The notes below the pieces were generated by a model, which was not told the DNA's origin, ran no database searches, and worked only from the letters and a program-made list of their open reading frames with translations. DNA of 64,000 nt, from the NCBI RefSeq assembly GCF_007746795.1, contig NZ_CP036343.1, positions 7,383,029 through 7,447,028 of the forward strand. Direction: 5' to 3'. The position numbers and the translations under genes were made by a program. Of this stretch, positions 1 to 9,811 are shown one piece after another. Within the stretch, counting starts at the first letter, position 1; each line of letters starts with the position of its first letter. The stretch comes from Gimesia algae. Lineage in GTDB: Bacteria > Planctomycetota > Planctomycetia > Planctomycetales > Planctomycetaceae.

Positions 1-2595
1 GACACAGCGGTTGTAAACCATGTCGTTCAGACCTTCGTCGGTGTGCACTGTCGCGGCAACCGGGCAAACCTGTTCACAGGGAGCCAGTTCACACTGCTGA
101 CACAACATCGGTTGAATGGAGACACCTGGGTTATCCACATCATCCCCGGTGAAGTAACGATCGATCCGCAGCCAGTGCATTTCACGACTGTTGATCACCT
201 GCTCGCGACCCACAACCGGAACATTGTTTTCCGCCTGACAGGCAACCGAACAGGCATTACAGCCAATGCATTTGGAGAGGTCGATCGACATCCCCCAGGC
301 CTGACCTTCATAGGACAGCTCCTGGTAGACCGGTTTCCCATCCTTATTTTCATCCCACAAGGAGATCAGATCCGGATGATGAGTGCGGCTTTTGGCAAAA
401 TCAGGATCCTCTTCGTACTCAGAGAGATCCCCTTCACGCACCAACTGGCCAACACGACCTTTGATTTCACCCTGGCCGACTGCGTCGATTGCGTGGTGAT
501 CCTGAGTAACCGCCAGTTCATAGGTCTTGCCGGTTTTTTCGACTTTCAGACCGGCCTTGAAATCGACGGCCCCTTTAGCCTGCAGAGCAGCAATATTTTC
601 GCCCACCGGCTTCACATCGCGGGCAACATCGCCGCCAACCAGACCAGCGGCAGTGCGTCCGTAACCCAGAGCGACGGCAACTGAATTGGGGGCCTGACCG
701 GGCAACACATAGACGGGCAACTCAATCGACTTACCATCCAGAATCAGCTTGACAACGGAGCCGAACTCAACGCCCAGATCATCGGCGGTTTTCGGAGCCA
801 GAATCGCAGCGTTATCCCAGGTAATTTTAGTGAGGCTGTCAGGGGTTTCCTGTAGCCAGCCACTGTTGGCGAAGCGACCATCGTACAACTGAGGACTGGC
901 ATAAAACACCAGTTCCAGATCTTCTTCTCCTGCTTCGACAACTTTGGCAGGAGGCAACTCTTTGACCTTCGGCGAAACGGCTTCCAGCGAACTTCCCTTG
1001 AGGAGACCATCGTGCACGACACGTCGCCAGGAAGCATTTACGGCCATCGAATCGAGAGAACCTTTCACGGCCTCTTTGATCAGATCGAGGGCAACCGGAT
1101 GCCTGTCACCACACAGAATCGCCAGCAGTTCGACTTCCGACTTGCCATCATGCAAAGGCTCAATCAGAGGCTGGCCAACACAGAGCGTTCCATCATAAGA
1201 GCGGGAATCGCCCCACTGTTCGAAGGGATGTGTTTTGGGCAGATGCCACTTACACAGCAGTGAAGTTTCGTCTTCATATTCGCCGAGATGAACCGCGTTC
1301 GGAACCTTGGACAGCGCGGTCACAAAATCAATATCGCCGGGTGCATTATAAGCAGGATTTCCGCCGAGAATAATCAATGTATCTACTGCACCAGACTGCA
1401 TTTCGTCGGTCAGTGTCCGTAGTGCTTCGACGGCGGTCAGATCACGGGCCAGCGGCTCTTTGGAGTACTTGACGGCTTCTCCCACGTTGCCCAGCTGTTC
1501 GTTCAATTTATGAACGCGTGCCTGCAGTTCCGCGGGCTGACTTGATCCAATGGCGATCAGACTGGAACCCTGATTGGCCACCAGGTCTTCAGCCATGGCG
1601 ACCAGAACCTTGTCAGCGTAATCGTCGCCAGCGGCTTGCGCCTTCTTGCCTGACAGACCGGCCTGCACCTGTGTTTCCAGCTTGGACAGGAACGGCCCCA
1701 TATCCACCGAACGGGTAGGCAGACGGTGATCTGCAGAAATTCCTGTTGTAGTAAAGCGGCTTTCTACTACATACAGGCGATTCATTGGCCCGGCAGCAGG
1801 ATCACGACGGCTCGCCCAGTCCCGCGTATGCTTGAGGGAGGCAGGATGCTCGGAAAGCAGGTCCTCATCCAGGCAGACAATGATATTCGCCTTGGTCAGA
1901 TCGAATTGCGGACGAACCACTTCTCCGAACGCCAGCTTTGCCCCTGCGTAAACATTATCTCGCGAGCAGGCAGTGTAGTCATACCATTTGGATTTGGGAT
2001 ACAGGTCTGCAAACTTCTCCTGCAACGCTTTGCGGGCAGCGGAAGAACTGACATCAGCCAGCACCCGCAGTTTTGCCCCATCACTCTTTCGCGCCTGACC
2101 CAGCACGGTATCGGAATACTCAAAAAAGGTGCCCCAGTCACGGCCGTAACGTGCATTTTCCTTGTACTCAACCACACCGACAGCGCGATCGGGATCGTAC
2201 AGTGAAAGCGTTTCGGACTGCGCAAACACAGAAGAAGCACCCTGACTCTGGGGAGAGTCGGGATTCCCCTCCACCTTGATGGGTCGACCATCGTAGCAGG
2301 TCACCAGCAGACTTTCCGCCTGACCACCCAGTTCCATAAAGGTGGCAAACTTTTGAGGCTCGCCGGGGATCAAACCCTCGGGCCGTGAAACACTGGGAGA
2401 AATTTTCTCATCTTCCCAATGACAGCCTGTTACTCCAGCCAGGGCAACAGAGGCACCCATAATCTGCATCCAGCGACGACGCGAAACCCCTTCCGGGTAC
2501 TCGGAAGCTGCTACTGGAAACTCACGATGTAAAACTTCTTCAAACTCCGGCGCGGAATGCAACTCACCCAGACTTCGCCAATACTTTTTATCCAC
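1..2595 (-). CDS. actB: Alternative complex III Fe-S subunit ActB, 3' end outside window
   Basis: Large iron-sulfur subunit of alternative complex III, the quinol:electron-acceptor oxidoreductase that replaces cytochrome bc1 in many planctomycetes. The reading frame is open from a GTG at 2595 to the left edge (865 codons), so the C terminus is missing. The N terminus reads KKYWRSLGELHSAPEFEE, the usual ActB opening, followed by a degenerate Tat-like RRRW motif near residue 40 and a possible lipobox Cys near residue 58. Two ferredoxin-type cysteine clusters lie near the left edge: CIGCNACSVAC (about nt 256-290) and CQQCELAPCEQVCP (about nt 70-115). The middle corresponds to the molybdopterin-oxidoreductase-like domain, which in this family carries no Mo cofactor. 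It starts 11 bases after actA with AAGGGG upstream, so the two are cotranscribed. ActC-F are expected beyond the edge. Confidence 0.9.
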   Translation of the reverse strand, partial: MDKKYWRSLGELHSAPEFEEVLHREFPVAASEYPEGVSRRRWMQIMGASVALAGVTGCHWEDEKISPSVSRPEGLIPGEPQKFATFMELGGQAESLLVTCYDGRPIKVEGNPDSPQSQGASSVFAQSETLSLYDPDRAVGVVEYKENARYGRDWGTFFEYSDTVLGQARKSDGAKLRVLADVSSSAARKALQEKFADLYPKSKWYDYTACSRDNVYAGAKLAFGEVVRPQFDLTKANIIVCLDEDLLSEHPASLKHTRDWASRRDPAAGPMNRLYVVESRFTTTGISADHRLPTRSVDMGPFLSKLETQVQAGLSGKKAQAAGDDYADKVLVAMAEDLVANQGSSLIAIGSSQPAELQARVHKLNEQLGNVGEAVKYSKEPLARDLTAVEALRTLTDEMQSGAVDTLIILGGNPAYNAPGDIDFVTALSKVPNAVHLGEYEDETSLLCKWHLPKTHPFEQWGDSRSYDGTLCVGQPLIEPLHDGKSEVELLAILCGDRHPVALDLIKEAVKGSLDSMAVNASWRRVVHDGLLKGSSLEAVSPKVKELPPAKVVEAGEEDLELVFYASPQLYDGRFANSGWLQETPDSLTKITWDNAAILAPKTADDLGVEFGSVVKLILDGKSIELPVYVLPGQAPNSVAVALGYGRTAAGLVGGDVARDVKPVGENIAALQAKGAVDFKAGLKVEKTGKTYELAVTQDHHAIDAVGQGEIKGRVGQLVREGDLSEYEEDPDFAKSRTHHPDLISLWDENKDGKPVYQELSYEGQAWGMSIDLSKCIGCNACSVACQAENNVPVVGREQVINSREMHWLRIDRYFTGDDVDNPGVSIQPMLCQQCELAPCEQVCPVAATVHTDEGLNDMVYNRCV

Positions 2596-2606
2596 AACCG
2601 AACCCC

Positions 2607-3290
2607 TTAGCGGTGACACGTAGAACAATTAGATGAAGGATTCAAATTCAGTTCTTTACGAACCTGCTCGCCTACTTCAAGCGGATCCCCCTCAGCCTTC
2701 CAGTCAAGCTTCGTCACAAACTCGGGCGGACGAAGATTAGGTTCCGGGTGTCGGTGACATTCCAGACACCAACCCATACTCAACGGCTTAACCTGAGTCA
2801 CGACATCCATTTTGTCGACGCGACCATGACAGGAAACACAACTCACACCCCGACGGACATGAGCACTATGATTAAAGTAAACGTAGTCAGGCAGGTCATG
2901 CACGCGACGCCACTGCATTGATTTCCCCGTCGCCTGACTTTCCCGAATCGGAGCCAGCTTGGAACTGGTAGAGTGAATGGAAACCGTATTCACAACACCA
3001 TTCGCATCAGCCCCACTGTGGCAATTAAGACAGGTCTTGGTAGGAGGAATCGCAGCATGCCCGGCCACTTCAACGGTATTGTGGCAGTAGCGGCAGTCCA
3101 GCTTGAGCTTGCCGGCGTGCAATTTATGACTGAACGGGAGTGGCTGTTCGGGCTGATAGCCGACGTCCGTCGTTTCAGGACTGGCCCCAAAGGCAACCAT
3201 ACCAACCACATACAAGGCGCCAATCGCACCCAGCGCACCCAGCACCGGAACAATTGTATTCACCCATTTAGGAAACAGAAAACGATCCAT
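2607..3290 (-). CDS. actA: Alternative complex III pentahaem cytochrome c subunit ActA
   Basis: Pentahaem c-type cytochrome of alternative complex III, which passes electrons from quinol toward the oxidase. Five CxxCH haem sites are visible: CRYCH, CLNCH, CVSCH, CLECH and CSTCH, the last at the very C terminus. A single N-terminal membrane anchor (about residues 8-35, rich in Val, Gly and Ala) precedes the periplasmic domain. Length (227 residues) and haem number fit ActA. I chose the ATG at 3290 because AGGT lies about ten bases upstream and the protein then opens with [13 protein letters not shown] at 3329 would add 13 residues. It is the first gene of the operon, with actB following. Confidence 0.92.
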   Translation of the reverse strand: MDRFLFPKWVNTIVPVLGALGAIGALYVVGMVAFGASPETTDVGYQPEQPLPFSHKLHAGKLKLDCRYCHNTVEVAGHAAIPPTKTCLNCHSGADANGVVNTVSIHSTSSKLAPIRESQATGKSMQWRRVHDLPDYVYFNHSAHVRRGVSCVSCHGRVDKMDVVTQVKPLSMGWCLECHRHPEPNLRPPEFVTKLDWKAEGDPLEVGEQVRKELNLNPSSNCSTCHR

Positions 3291-3933
3291 TTTTGCTTTA
3301 CCTGATAAGACCTTTCGAGGAAAAAACACCTCATTAGACAGAGACTGCCTTGATTTAAAGATGTGCCATCCGATGGTCAGAGCGGAATTTTCACTTGATT
3401 ACGTAGAGAAGAACCCCCATCTAATTGGCAAGAATAGAAGTAAGCCGAAAAGTAAGCAATCCATTCCCCCGTGCACAGCATCAAGTTTCTTGGAGTCGGG
3501 AGGTCTCAGATTGGAAATTCTCAATTATGGGGAAGACAAGCCCCCTCTCCCAGAACCCCTCAACCCCCCTGCTGCATATCGAGACGGGTAGCTTCAAGCA
3601 GAGATTACGGTCCGCATATACAGGAGCAACCCTCCTGCGCGGGCTGAACCTGACATGTGAACTGGACGCCGGGCTATACAAATCCGAGCATTCGCCAATT
3701 TACACTAAAAAGATTGTACATCAGGATAATTTGATATAAGATCGAGCCGGGCCCTCATTTCTTTAAATCAAATCCGGACCTCGCTTTGAACCTTCAAAGT
3801 GGATGATCTCTTTTTTCCAGTCTCTATACATCAAAGTCATATTTAAAGCAGGCACTCATGCTGAATTTTATTTCTATCACTGCATCTTCTCTAATTTTGA
3901 TTTTATATTTTTTATCATCCATGGAGAGCAATC
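3291..3933. other. Intergenic region between actA and a DUF1559 gene
   Basis: About 640 bases between two divergently transcribed genes. It should hold the promoter of the act operon (leftward) and of the DUF1559 gene (rightward). Short open frames exist on both strands but none has a convincing ribosome binding site or protein-like composition. I see no tRNA, clear repeat or recognisable regulatory palindrome. Confidence 0.5.
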
Positions 3934-4950
3934 ATGACCCCACAGAAAAAGCGGACCGGGTTCACCCTGGTCGAGCTGCTGGTGATCATTGCGATGATCA
4001 CCGTTCTCATTGCACTGCTGCTGCCAGCCGTTCAACAGGCACGCGAATCCGCGAGACAATCGACCTGCAAAGATCAATTGAAACAGATCATCATGGCGCT
4101 GCACAATTATCACGACACCCACGGCATGTTTCCCGCGGGCTACTATACCCGCGCCAATCCCGGCATCACCGTTTCCGGCCTGGAAAACCGGGCCACGGGC
4201 TTTGTCATGCTGCTGCCGTTTATGAACCAGAGTGCGCTGTATAACCTTTATAACTTTGACATTGGCACGGGAGGTGGCCCTGATCAGACCGGTGGCAGGC
4301 AGAAAATTGACCAGGCTTCTTTTTTGAATCAGACCAGGCTGACCGTTTATCAATGCCCATCGGCTTCGCGCGGACTCCTCAACCTCAAGCTTAACCCGCG
4401 CGATGGCCATCTGGATTCCTCCGACTCCGGTTCGTCCTATACCAGCAGTTATGCCTTCAGTTCAGGCAACAAATTCGGTAACGCTGACGGTCAATTCTGG
4501 GCCGTCTATTCCGGGCCTCCCCGCGCGGACGATATGGGTGTGATGACGCCTAACAGTGGAAATCGCTTTCATGATATCGAAGACGGAATCACCAACACGT
4601 TCATCATCGGTGAAGCCGAACTCAATGATTCCAACACGGATTATTCCGGAACGGTCTCGCTAATCGATAACCAGGATGTCGTTGCGCGCCGACACGCTTT
4701 CTGGACCGAAGGCATGCACCATTCTCTTCGATCAACATATATGCCTCCGTTTAAATCAATCGAAGACTGTGTCATCTCGTTTGCGCCGGGAGAATGGCGT
4801 GATTGTAATTATTCGTTCGGCAGCCCGCATCAGGGTGGTCTGCACATGGGAATGGCTGACGGTTCAATTCGTTTCGTCAGTGAGTACATCTATCTCGCCA
4901 CCTGGAGATCAATGGGCACCTTGAGCGAACTGACACCGGATACGCTGTGA
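3934..4950 (+). CDS. DUF1559 domain-containing pilin-like protein
   Basis: Member of the DUF1559 family that is massively expanded in planctomycetes; molecular function unknown. The N terminus has a type IV prepilin-type signal (RTGFTLVELLVII) followed by a hydrophobic helix and the family stretch LLPAVQQARESARQSTCKDQL. The C terminus carries the H-x9-DG motif (HQGGLHMGMADG, then SIRFVS). Length 338 residues is normal for the family. The ATG has GGAGAGC just upstream. Processing by a prepilin peptidase and export to a pseudopilus or the cell surface is inferred from the signal only. A strong hairpin follows the gene. Confidence 0.92.
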   Translation: MTPQKKRTGFTLVELLVIIAMITVLIALLLPAVQQARESARQSTCKDQLKQIIMALHNYHDTHGMFPAGYYTRANPGITVSGLENRATGFVMLLPFMNQSALYNLYNFDIGTGGGPDQTGGRQKIDQASFLNQTRLTVYQCPSASRGLLNLKLNPRDGHLDSSDSGSSYTSSYAFSSGNKFGNADGQFWAVYSGPPRADDMGVMTPNSGNRFHDIEDGITNTFIIGEAELNDSNTDYSGTVSLIDNQDVVARRHAFWTEGMHHSLRSTYMPPFKSIEDCVISFAPGEWRDCNYSFGSPHQGGLHMGMADGSIRFVSEYIYLATWRSMGTLSELTPDTL

Positions 4951-4977
4951 ACACAGCAGAACCGGCGGCAGATTCAA

Positions 4978-5015
4978 TCTGTGAGCCATACGCGAAACCC
5001 GGTATGGCTCACAGA
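4978..5015 (+). terminator. Hairpin downstream of the DUF1559 gene
   Basis: A 14-bp perfect stem (4978-4991 with 5002-5015, core GTGAGCCATAC / GTATGGCTCAC) with a 10-base loop, 27 bases after the stop codon. There is no good T-run, so it may be a weak terminator or an mRNA 3'-end stabiliser. Confidence 0.6.
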
Positions 5016-5133
5016 ATCTTCCCAAAACCCAGGTGAAGCAGGAGAGACTTTACAGACGCGGTGGGTTTCTGCATGATAAAGGTTCGTCTGGTTTCCTCTC
5101 TTCTGTTATCTGCATTCTCACTACAGGCATATC

Positions 5134-6126
5134 ATGAGCAAGCGCGTTCGCTGGGGCATTCTAAGTACTGCAAAAATCGGCACCGTCCAGGTCATTCCCG
5201 CCATGCAGAAGGGTTCTTTCTGCGAGATCGCCGCGCTGGCCTCCCGCAATCAGGAACAGGCTGAAACAGTCGCCAGCCAACTGGGAATTCCGCGTGCTTA
5301 TGGCTCTTATGAAGCGCTGCTGGCAGACCCGGAAATCGACGCCATCTATAACCCGCTGCCGAATCACCTGCATGTCCCCTGGTCCATCAAAGCGATCGAA
5401 GCAGGCAAACATGTGTTGTGTGAAAAACCGATCGGGCTGTCCTCTGCTGAAGGCCAGCAGCTGCTTGACTGCGCGACTGCTCATCCGGAAATCAAGGTGA
5501 TGGAAGCTTTCATGTACCGCCATCACCCGCAGTGGCAGTTGACAAAAAAATTGATACAGGAGGGTACGATCGGCGAACTGCGCACAATCCAGTCTTTCTT
5601 CTCCTACTTCAACAACGATCCAGGCAACATCCGTAATCAACGCGACATCGGTGGGGGCGGACTGATGGATATTGGCTGCTACCCGATCTCGCTCTCGCGA
5701 TTTATCTTTGATGAAGAACCGCAGCGAGTCTCCGGCATCGTGGAATTTGACGAACAACTGGGCACGGACCGCCTGGCGTCAGCGATCATGGATTTTGGCA
5801 GAGGAACCGCCACGTTCACCTGCTCCACACAGCTCAACCCCTATCAACGGGTTCACATCCATGGCACGACCGGGCGGATCGAAATTGAAATCCCGTTCAA
5901 CGCCCCCATCGATCGTCCTTGTAAAATCTGGCATCAGACAGGGGCAGACATCAAAGAGAGGGAACTGGAAATCTGCAGCCAGTATACCATACAAGGCGAT
6001 CTGTTTTCGCAGGCCATCCTCAATCAGTCACCGGTTCCGACTCCGCTGACGGATGCCATCGCGAATATGAAAGTCATCGAAGCAGTACTGGAAAGCAATC
6101 GAAGTGGGTCCTGGATTTCGCTGTAG
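5134..6126 (+). CDS. Gfo/Idh/MocA family NAD(P)-dependent oxidoreductase
   Basis: Sugar-type dehydrogenase of the Gfo/Idh/MocA superfamily, 330 residues. The N-terminal Rossmann domain opens VRWGILSTAKIGTVQVIPA with a family-typical (though not classical GxGxxG) dinucleotide loop. The catalytic lysine motif CEKPIG is present near residue 99, and the C-terminal half fits the alpha/beta substrate domain (GGGGLMDIGCYPISLSR). Within the superfamily it looks nearest to the dihydrodiol/xylose dehydrogenase and 1,5-anhydrofructose reductase group, but the substrate cannot be read from the sequence. It is a single gene, convergent with infC, and starts at ATG 5134. Confidence 0.9.
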   Translation: MSKRVRWGILSTAKIGTVQVIPAMQKGSFCEIAALASRNQEQAETVASQLGIPRAYGSYEALLADPEIDAIYNPLPNHLHVPWSIKAIEAGKHVLCEKPIGLSSAEGQQLLDCATAHPEIKVMEAFMYRHHPQWQLTKKLIQEGTIGELRTIQSFFSYFNNDPGNIRNQRDIGGGGLMDIGCYPISLSRFIFDEEPQRVSGIVEFDEQLGTDRLASAIMDFGRGTATFTCSTQLNPYQRVHIHGTTGRIEIEIPFNAPIDRPCKIWHQTGADIKERELEICSQYTIQGDLFSQAILNQSPVPTPLTDAIANMKVIEAVLESNRSGSWISL

Positions 6127-6332
6127 AGAATCTGAGACAGAACGCGACGGAAAACAGCGCGCACAAATAGCCTTTGAGGCAGTTGCTTCATTCACAATCA
6201 ACAGATTATTCCCGACTGCTGCGTGGCCCGCGATCCGGATCGCACATCCCGATTCACTATCAACTCCGCTTCCCGGAACACTCGGTTCAAAGCCACGGGA
6301 CACGCTGTGGTCAACCTGGATACAGGCAAAGA

Positions 6333-6839
6333 TCAGCGGGGCGCAAGTACCATGATCATGTTTCGTCCACTGGCCATGGTCGGGGCCTGCTCTACTTTGG
6401 CGATCTCGGTAAGCTGCTCCTGGATATCTCCCAGGATGGTTCGACCAAGTTCATGGTGCGCATTTTCGCGCCCCCGGAACATGATATTGAATTTGACCTT
6501 ATCTTTCTGTTCCAGAAATTTACGGGCACTTTTCAGTTTGAACTCAATATCGTGCTTCCCGATTTTCGGACGCATCCGAATTTCTTTCAGCTGAACCTGA
6601 TGCTGCTTGGTATTTTTGCTGGTCTTCTTTTTACGCTCGTACTTCAGCTTACCATAATCCATAATCCGACAGACCGGGGGTTTGGCATCCGAGGCGACTT
6701 CAACCAGATCCAGGTTGGCGTCCATTGCCAACTTTAAAGCTTCTGCGGTAGGAATCACCCCTAACTGCTCCCCGTCTTGATCAATGACCCGTACCGGACT
6801 GATCCGAATCTGGTCATTAAGTCTCTGCGTTGTTTCGAT
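6333..6839 (-). CDS. infC: Translation initiation factor IF-3 with probable AUC start
   Basis: IF-3, the 30S-binding factor that proofreads initiator tRNA selection. The N-domain reads [19 protein letters not shown] and the linker to C-domain region contains [16 protein letters not shown]; the C-domain ends at LAPR. No ATG, GTG or TTG is suitably placed: the conserved N terminus begins after an ATC codon at 6837-6839 preceded by AAGGAG nine bases upstream. This gives 168 residues, the normal IF-3 length. Non-AUG starts (AUU in E. coli, AUC in Myxococcus) are known for infC and support autoregulation by IF-3 itself. An internal ATG-like start at 6758 would delete 27 conserved residues. rpmI and rplT do not follow it here. 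Confidence 0.93.
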   Translation of the reverse strand: METTQRLNDQIRISPVRVIDQDGEQLGVIPTAEALKLAMDANLDLVEVASDAKPPVCRIMDYGKLKYERKKKTSKNTKQHQVQLKEIRMRPKIGKHDIEFKLKSARKFLEQKDKVKFNIMFRGRENAHHELGRTILGDIQEQLTEIAKVEQAPTMASGRNMIMVLAPR

Positions 6840-6856
6840 TGCTTGTTTCTCCTTGT
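6829..6856 (-). promoter_or_regulatory. infC ribosome binding site and non-AUG start
   Basis: On the minus strand AAGGAG is followed by nine bases and then ATC GAA ACA ACG. The frame from this ATC runs without interruption into IF-3 and reaches the conserved QRLNDQIR immediately. Such weak starts make translation sensitive to free IF-3. Confidence 0.75.
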
Positions 6857-7169
6857 AATGTAAAAAAACCGGGTTCCGTGCCTTGAGGGTAAATTGACCT
6901 GAACTCAGGGCACACGCATTTCATTATAGCTTGTATGAAAAAAAGAACATCTCAAATGAGATGCTTTGACCACCAACTCGTATCACTATAGAAAACTGAT
7001 TTAACTATACTGTTCCATCTTAAGTTATATCAATACCGGGAAAGGGGCAAGTTACACTGATACAGTATTTTTAGCGAAAATCTCAGGATTCACACAGATC
7101 GCCCGGTTTAACAGAGTGAACAGGTCGGAATAAAACCCCACAATCAGGCTATACTTTGCTGGACAGTTA
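6840..7169. other. Intergenic region upstream of infC
   Basis: AT-rich stretch between infC and the repeat element at 7170. It should contain the infC promoter. The open frame across it on the minus strand (7052-7255) overlaps the repeat element and is not protein-like. Nothing else is recognised. Confidence 0.4.
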
Positions 7170-7259
7170 GAACAGATCACGACTTCCCACCGCTTCTCTC
7201 GATCTATTATACTCGGATCAGAATAGCCTGGAGACGCTACCATAAACCTGGACACAGGT
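7170..7259 (-). mobile_element. 90-bp TA-flanked MITE-like element, copy D
   Basis: Exactly 90 bases between TA dinucleotides (7168-7169 and 7260-7261). It aligns without gaps to the copy at 20507-20596 with about 61 of 90 positions identical by hand count, including TACTCGG, GGAGACGC and GGACACAG. Its right flank coincides with the stop codon of the TolC-like gene: the TAA is made of the TA flank plus the first element base. Confidence 0.75.
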
Positions 7260-9811
7260 TAATTTGACTCTTTCACGGGAAATCGTTTCACTTCGCCAGA
7301 AAAGTCCTTCAAATTCCGCTGTTTTGTCTCTGGAATGGGTACTGGTTCCCAACGTGGCCCTGCGTCCCGGTAATCTTTAAAAGGATCCTGACTGCCGGAA
7401 TGGTCTTTCAGCGGGAATTTCAGAGTCTGATTCTGCAAGGCGGATCGCAGTGTCGGTGTCGAATCAGGTACCTCTTTCAATGGTGAACTCCCCTGCGACT
7501 GGTTCTGAGCTGGTAACATTGTAATACCAGCCTGCGGTTCTTGCACTGGCAGAGGATTGAAACCGTCTGCACTCCCGTCCGGCTGGTATCCAGACTCGGG
7601 ACGAGGGGGAACCATGGATCGGGGTGCAAAATACGCCTCGGGTTTATTCTCTAAACTGGTTCCTTCCAGATTCTGAATTGGTTTTTCTGCACCGGGCGTC
7701 TCATTAAAATCGATGGATTGAATCAGTTCTGGATTTCCTGATACGTTCTGCGTCACGCCGGGAACGGCGGGAGGCATGAAGTTGTCAGTCACTGGTTCCG
7801 GAGTCGGCTCTACTGATTGCGGAGTTGGCTGCATCGGTTCTACCGGCACCTCACCGGGAGTCAGCAGTTGTGGATAGACCCCCTGGGACAGGGCACCCGT
7901 GTATTCAGGAGCATCCGCAATTTTCCGGACATGGCCTCGCAGACGATCGCGTTCGGCAGCATCCATGTAGGCTTTTTCAGGCCAGCCTCCTTCGGCTAGA
8001 TAAATATTGTTGTATGCCAGCAGCGAACCTTTTTCAAATTGAACGTTCTTGATCGCCAGAGAATATTCCACCAGTGAACGGTAATAGCTGCCATCCGCTT
8101 CGGCCTGGCGGCGTTGTGCTTCAAGCAGCAGATCCAGCGTTGCATTATCAGATTCATAGGCAGCCTCAACGGCGGCAACTTCCTGCCGCGCGGCGTGACG
8201 TCTGTTGAACGTGGTCTGCAAAACCGCGTAAGCACGATCCACATCAGAAATGGCATTGCTTAAACTTTGTACGATAGCGCGTTCCTGTTCATGCAGAATC
8301 GCACGATCCCGGGCCAGCAGCAGTTCAGCCTGTCGCATGGCGGCATGTGCCTGTCGTTTTCCCAATGGGACAGAAAGCTCAATCCCCATCTGCCATTCCT
8401 GCAGATTGCCATCGAATAGTGAATTCAATGCACCATCAAACTCACCCACATTTGAACCTTCTGCCAGGAAATTTTTACCAAACCCACGCCAGCGATAGCG
8501 ACCGATCAGGTCCAGTTCCGGTTTCAGGAAGTTCTTGTTGGCTTCCAGTTCGAGTTCACGTTTTTTAATCTGCCAGCGTTGACGACGAATTTCTGGACGA
8601 CGTTCCAGGGATTCGACCAGTGTTTCTTCCCAGTTGAATTCGACCTTGGCCAGCGAAGGTTCGTCTGCCGGACGAATTAAACGTCCATCGTTAATGGGAA
8701 TTCCCATCAGCATGCGCAAACGACGCTCGGCAACATAGACACCATGATTACTTTGAAAGGTTCCACCCTGGCTGCCATTGTTTGTATGCGTTCCATTCAG
8801 CAGCCGACCGCTTAATGCATTTTCGACTTCAGCCTGATAGCGGAAATACTGTTCGCGGGCCTGGGCTTCTTTTTCTGCTTCGCCACCACGACGACCATTC
8901 TCATACAACGCATGAATTCGACGCCAGGTTTCCAGCGCAGAATCACGGGCCATGATTTTGGCATCCAGATCACGGTAGCCGAAGTAGAGATCCCAGTAAG
9001 CATTCTCCACATCACTCACCATATCACGCACGGAGATTTCAAATTCTCCGAGGCTGATATCGGTATTGATGCGGGCGATAATCACACCATTGATCACACC
9101 GGGTGTACCACTGGGGCCGGCAATCTGATTGAAACTGATCCCCCCACCCTGCATCAGCGGGTGACGAAACTCCATTTCGATATTGTTCTGGTAGGCATGC
9201 GGAAACTGGTTACCTGGTGAGTTATTGGCATCGTAGTCAATGTAATCACGCAGAGTAAATTCGGTTCCGGTCATGGCACGTTTGGTCAACTGTGCCTGGA
9301 CAACCATCGCATCCTGTCGCAACAGGCGCGTTCCACCACCGAAGAAGACGTTGTTTAATGCTTTATCGTTTTTCTCAAAGTAAGTGCTGGCAGACAGCGT
9401 GGTATCGTAGGCACTTAATGCGCCGGCAACACCATAGCGGGGGTCTGCTTCCGTAATCGCAGCATCGTATTTGGTGTGAACCCCGGCAGGCGTATTTAAC
9501 GCGATTCCGCCCACATCACCCAGAACTTTTGAACTCTGCAATGCCATTTTGACCGCTTCCTGCAGAGACAGATCCCAGTAAACAGGAGTGGCAGAACTGG
9601 AAACAGTCGCTGGCATCTGTGTGCCAATGGTATCACCTTCATCAATCTCTTCCACATTGGGATACTCAATCTGAGTCACGGCGCGCTGATAAGTCTCATC
9701 GCTTTCCACAAACTCTTCCTGCAATGAATTGCTCAGGAAACGACTGCACCCTGGGCCCAGCAGCACTACTGCGGCAAACAGGAGCATCATCCGGGCTATG
9801 AAACAGTTCAT
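7259..9811 (-). CDS. TolC-family outer-membrane efflux lipoprotein with long C-terminal tail
   Basis: Outer-membrane channel component of a tripartite export system, 850 residues. The start at 9811 gives a lipoprotein signal ending in the lipobox LLGPGC (Cys 22), with AGGGA upstream; an upstream start would add 39 residues of poor composition. The middle contains two long helical repeat regions typical of the OEP family (SDVENAYWDLYFGYRDL; RQAEADGSYYRSLVEYSLAIKN). After about residue 640 there is a Pro/Gln-rich, low-complexity extension of roughly 200 residues, longer than in standard TolC. It is divergent from an HlyD-like adaptor gene at 10310, suggesting one export system, though no inner-membrane pump lies nearby. 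Its stop codon coincides with the edge of a 90-bp repeat. Confidence 0.88.
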   Translation of the reverse strand: MNCFIARMMLLFAAVVLLGPGCSRFLSNSLQEEFVESDETYQRAVTQIEYPNVEEIDEGDTIGTQMPATVSSSATPVYWDLSLQEAVKMALQSSKVLGDVGGIALNTPAGVHTKYDAAITEADPRYGVAGALSAYDTTLSASTYFEKNDKALNNVFFGGGTRLLRQDAMVVQAQLTKRAMTGTEFTLRDYIDYDANNSPGNQFPHAYQNNIEMEFRHPLMQGGGISFNQIAGPSGTPGVINGVIIARINTDISLGEFEISVRDMVSDVENAYWDLYFGYRDLDAKIMARDSALETWRRIHALYENGRRGGEAEKEAQAREQYFRYQAEVENALSGRLLNGTHTNNGSQGGTFQSNHGVYVAERRLRMLMGIPINDGRLIRPADEPSLAKVEFNWEETLVESLERRPEIRRQRWQIKKRELELEANKNFLKPELDLIGRYRWRGFGKNFLAEGSNVGEFDGALNSLFDGNLQEWQMGIELSVPLGKRQAHAAMRQAELLLARDRAILHEQERAIVQSLSNAISDVDRAYAVLQTTFNRRHAARQEVAAVEAAYESDNATLDLLLEAQRRQAEADGSYYRSLVEYSLAIKNVQFEKGSLLAYNNIYLAEGGWPEKAYMDAAERDRLRGHVRKIADAPEYTGALSQGVYPQLLTPGEVPVEPMQPTPQSVEPTPEPVTDNFMPPAVPGVTQNVSGNPELIQSIDFNETPGAEKPIQNLEGTSLENKPEAYFAPRSMVPPRPESGYQPDGSADGFNPLPVQEPQAGITMLPAQNQSQGSSPLKEVPDSTPTLRSALQNQTLKFPLKDHSGSQDPFKDYRDAGPRWEPVPIPETKQRNLKDFSGEVKRFPVKESN

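Noticed and set aside
7052-7255. 67-codon minus-strand frame upstream of infC
   Set aside because: It runs through the 90-bp repeat element and stops in non-coding sequence; composition is not protein-like.
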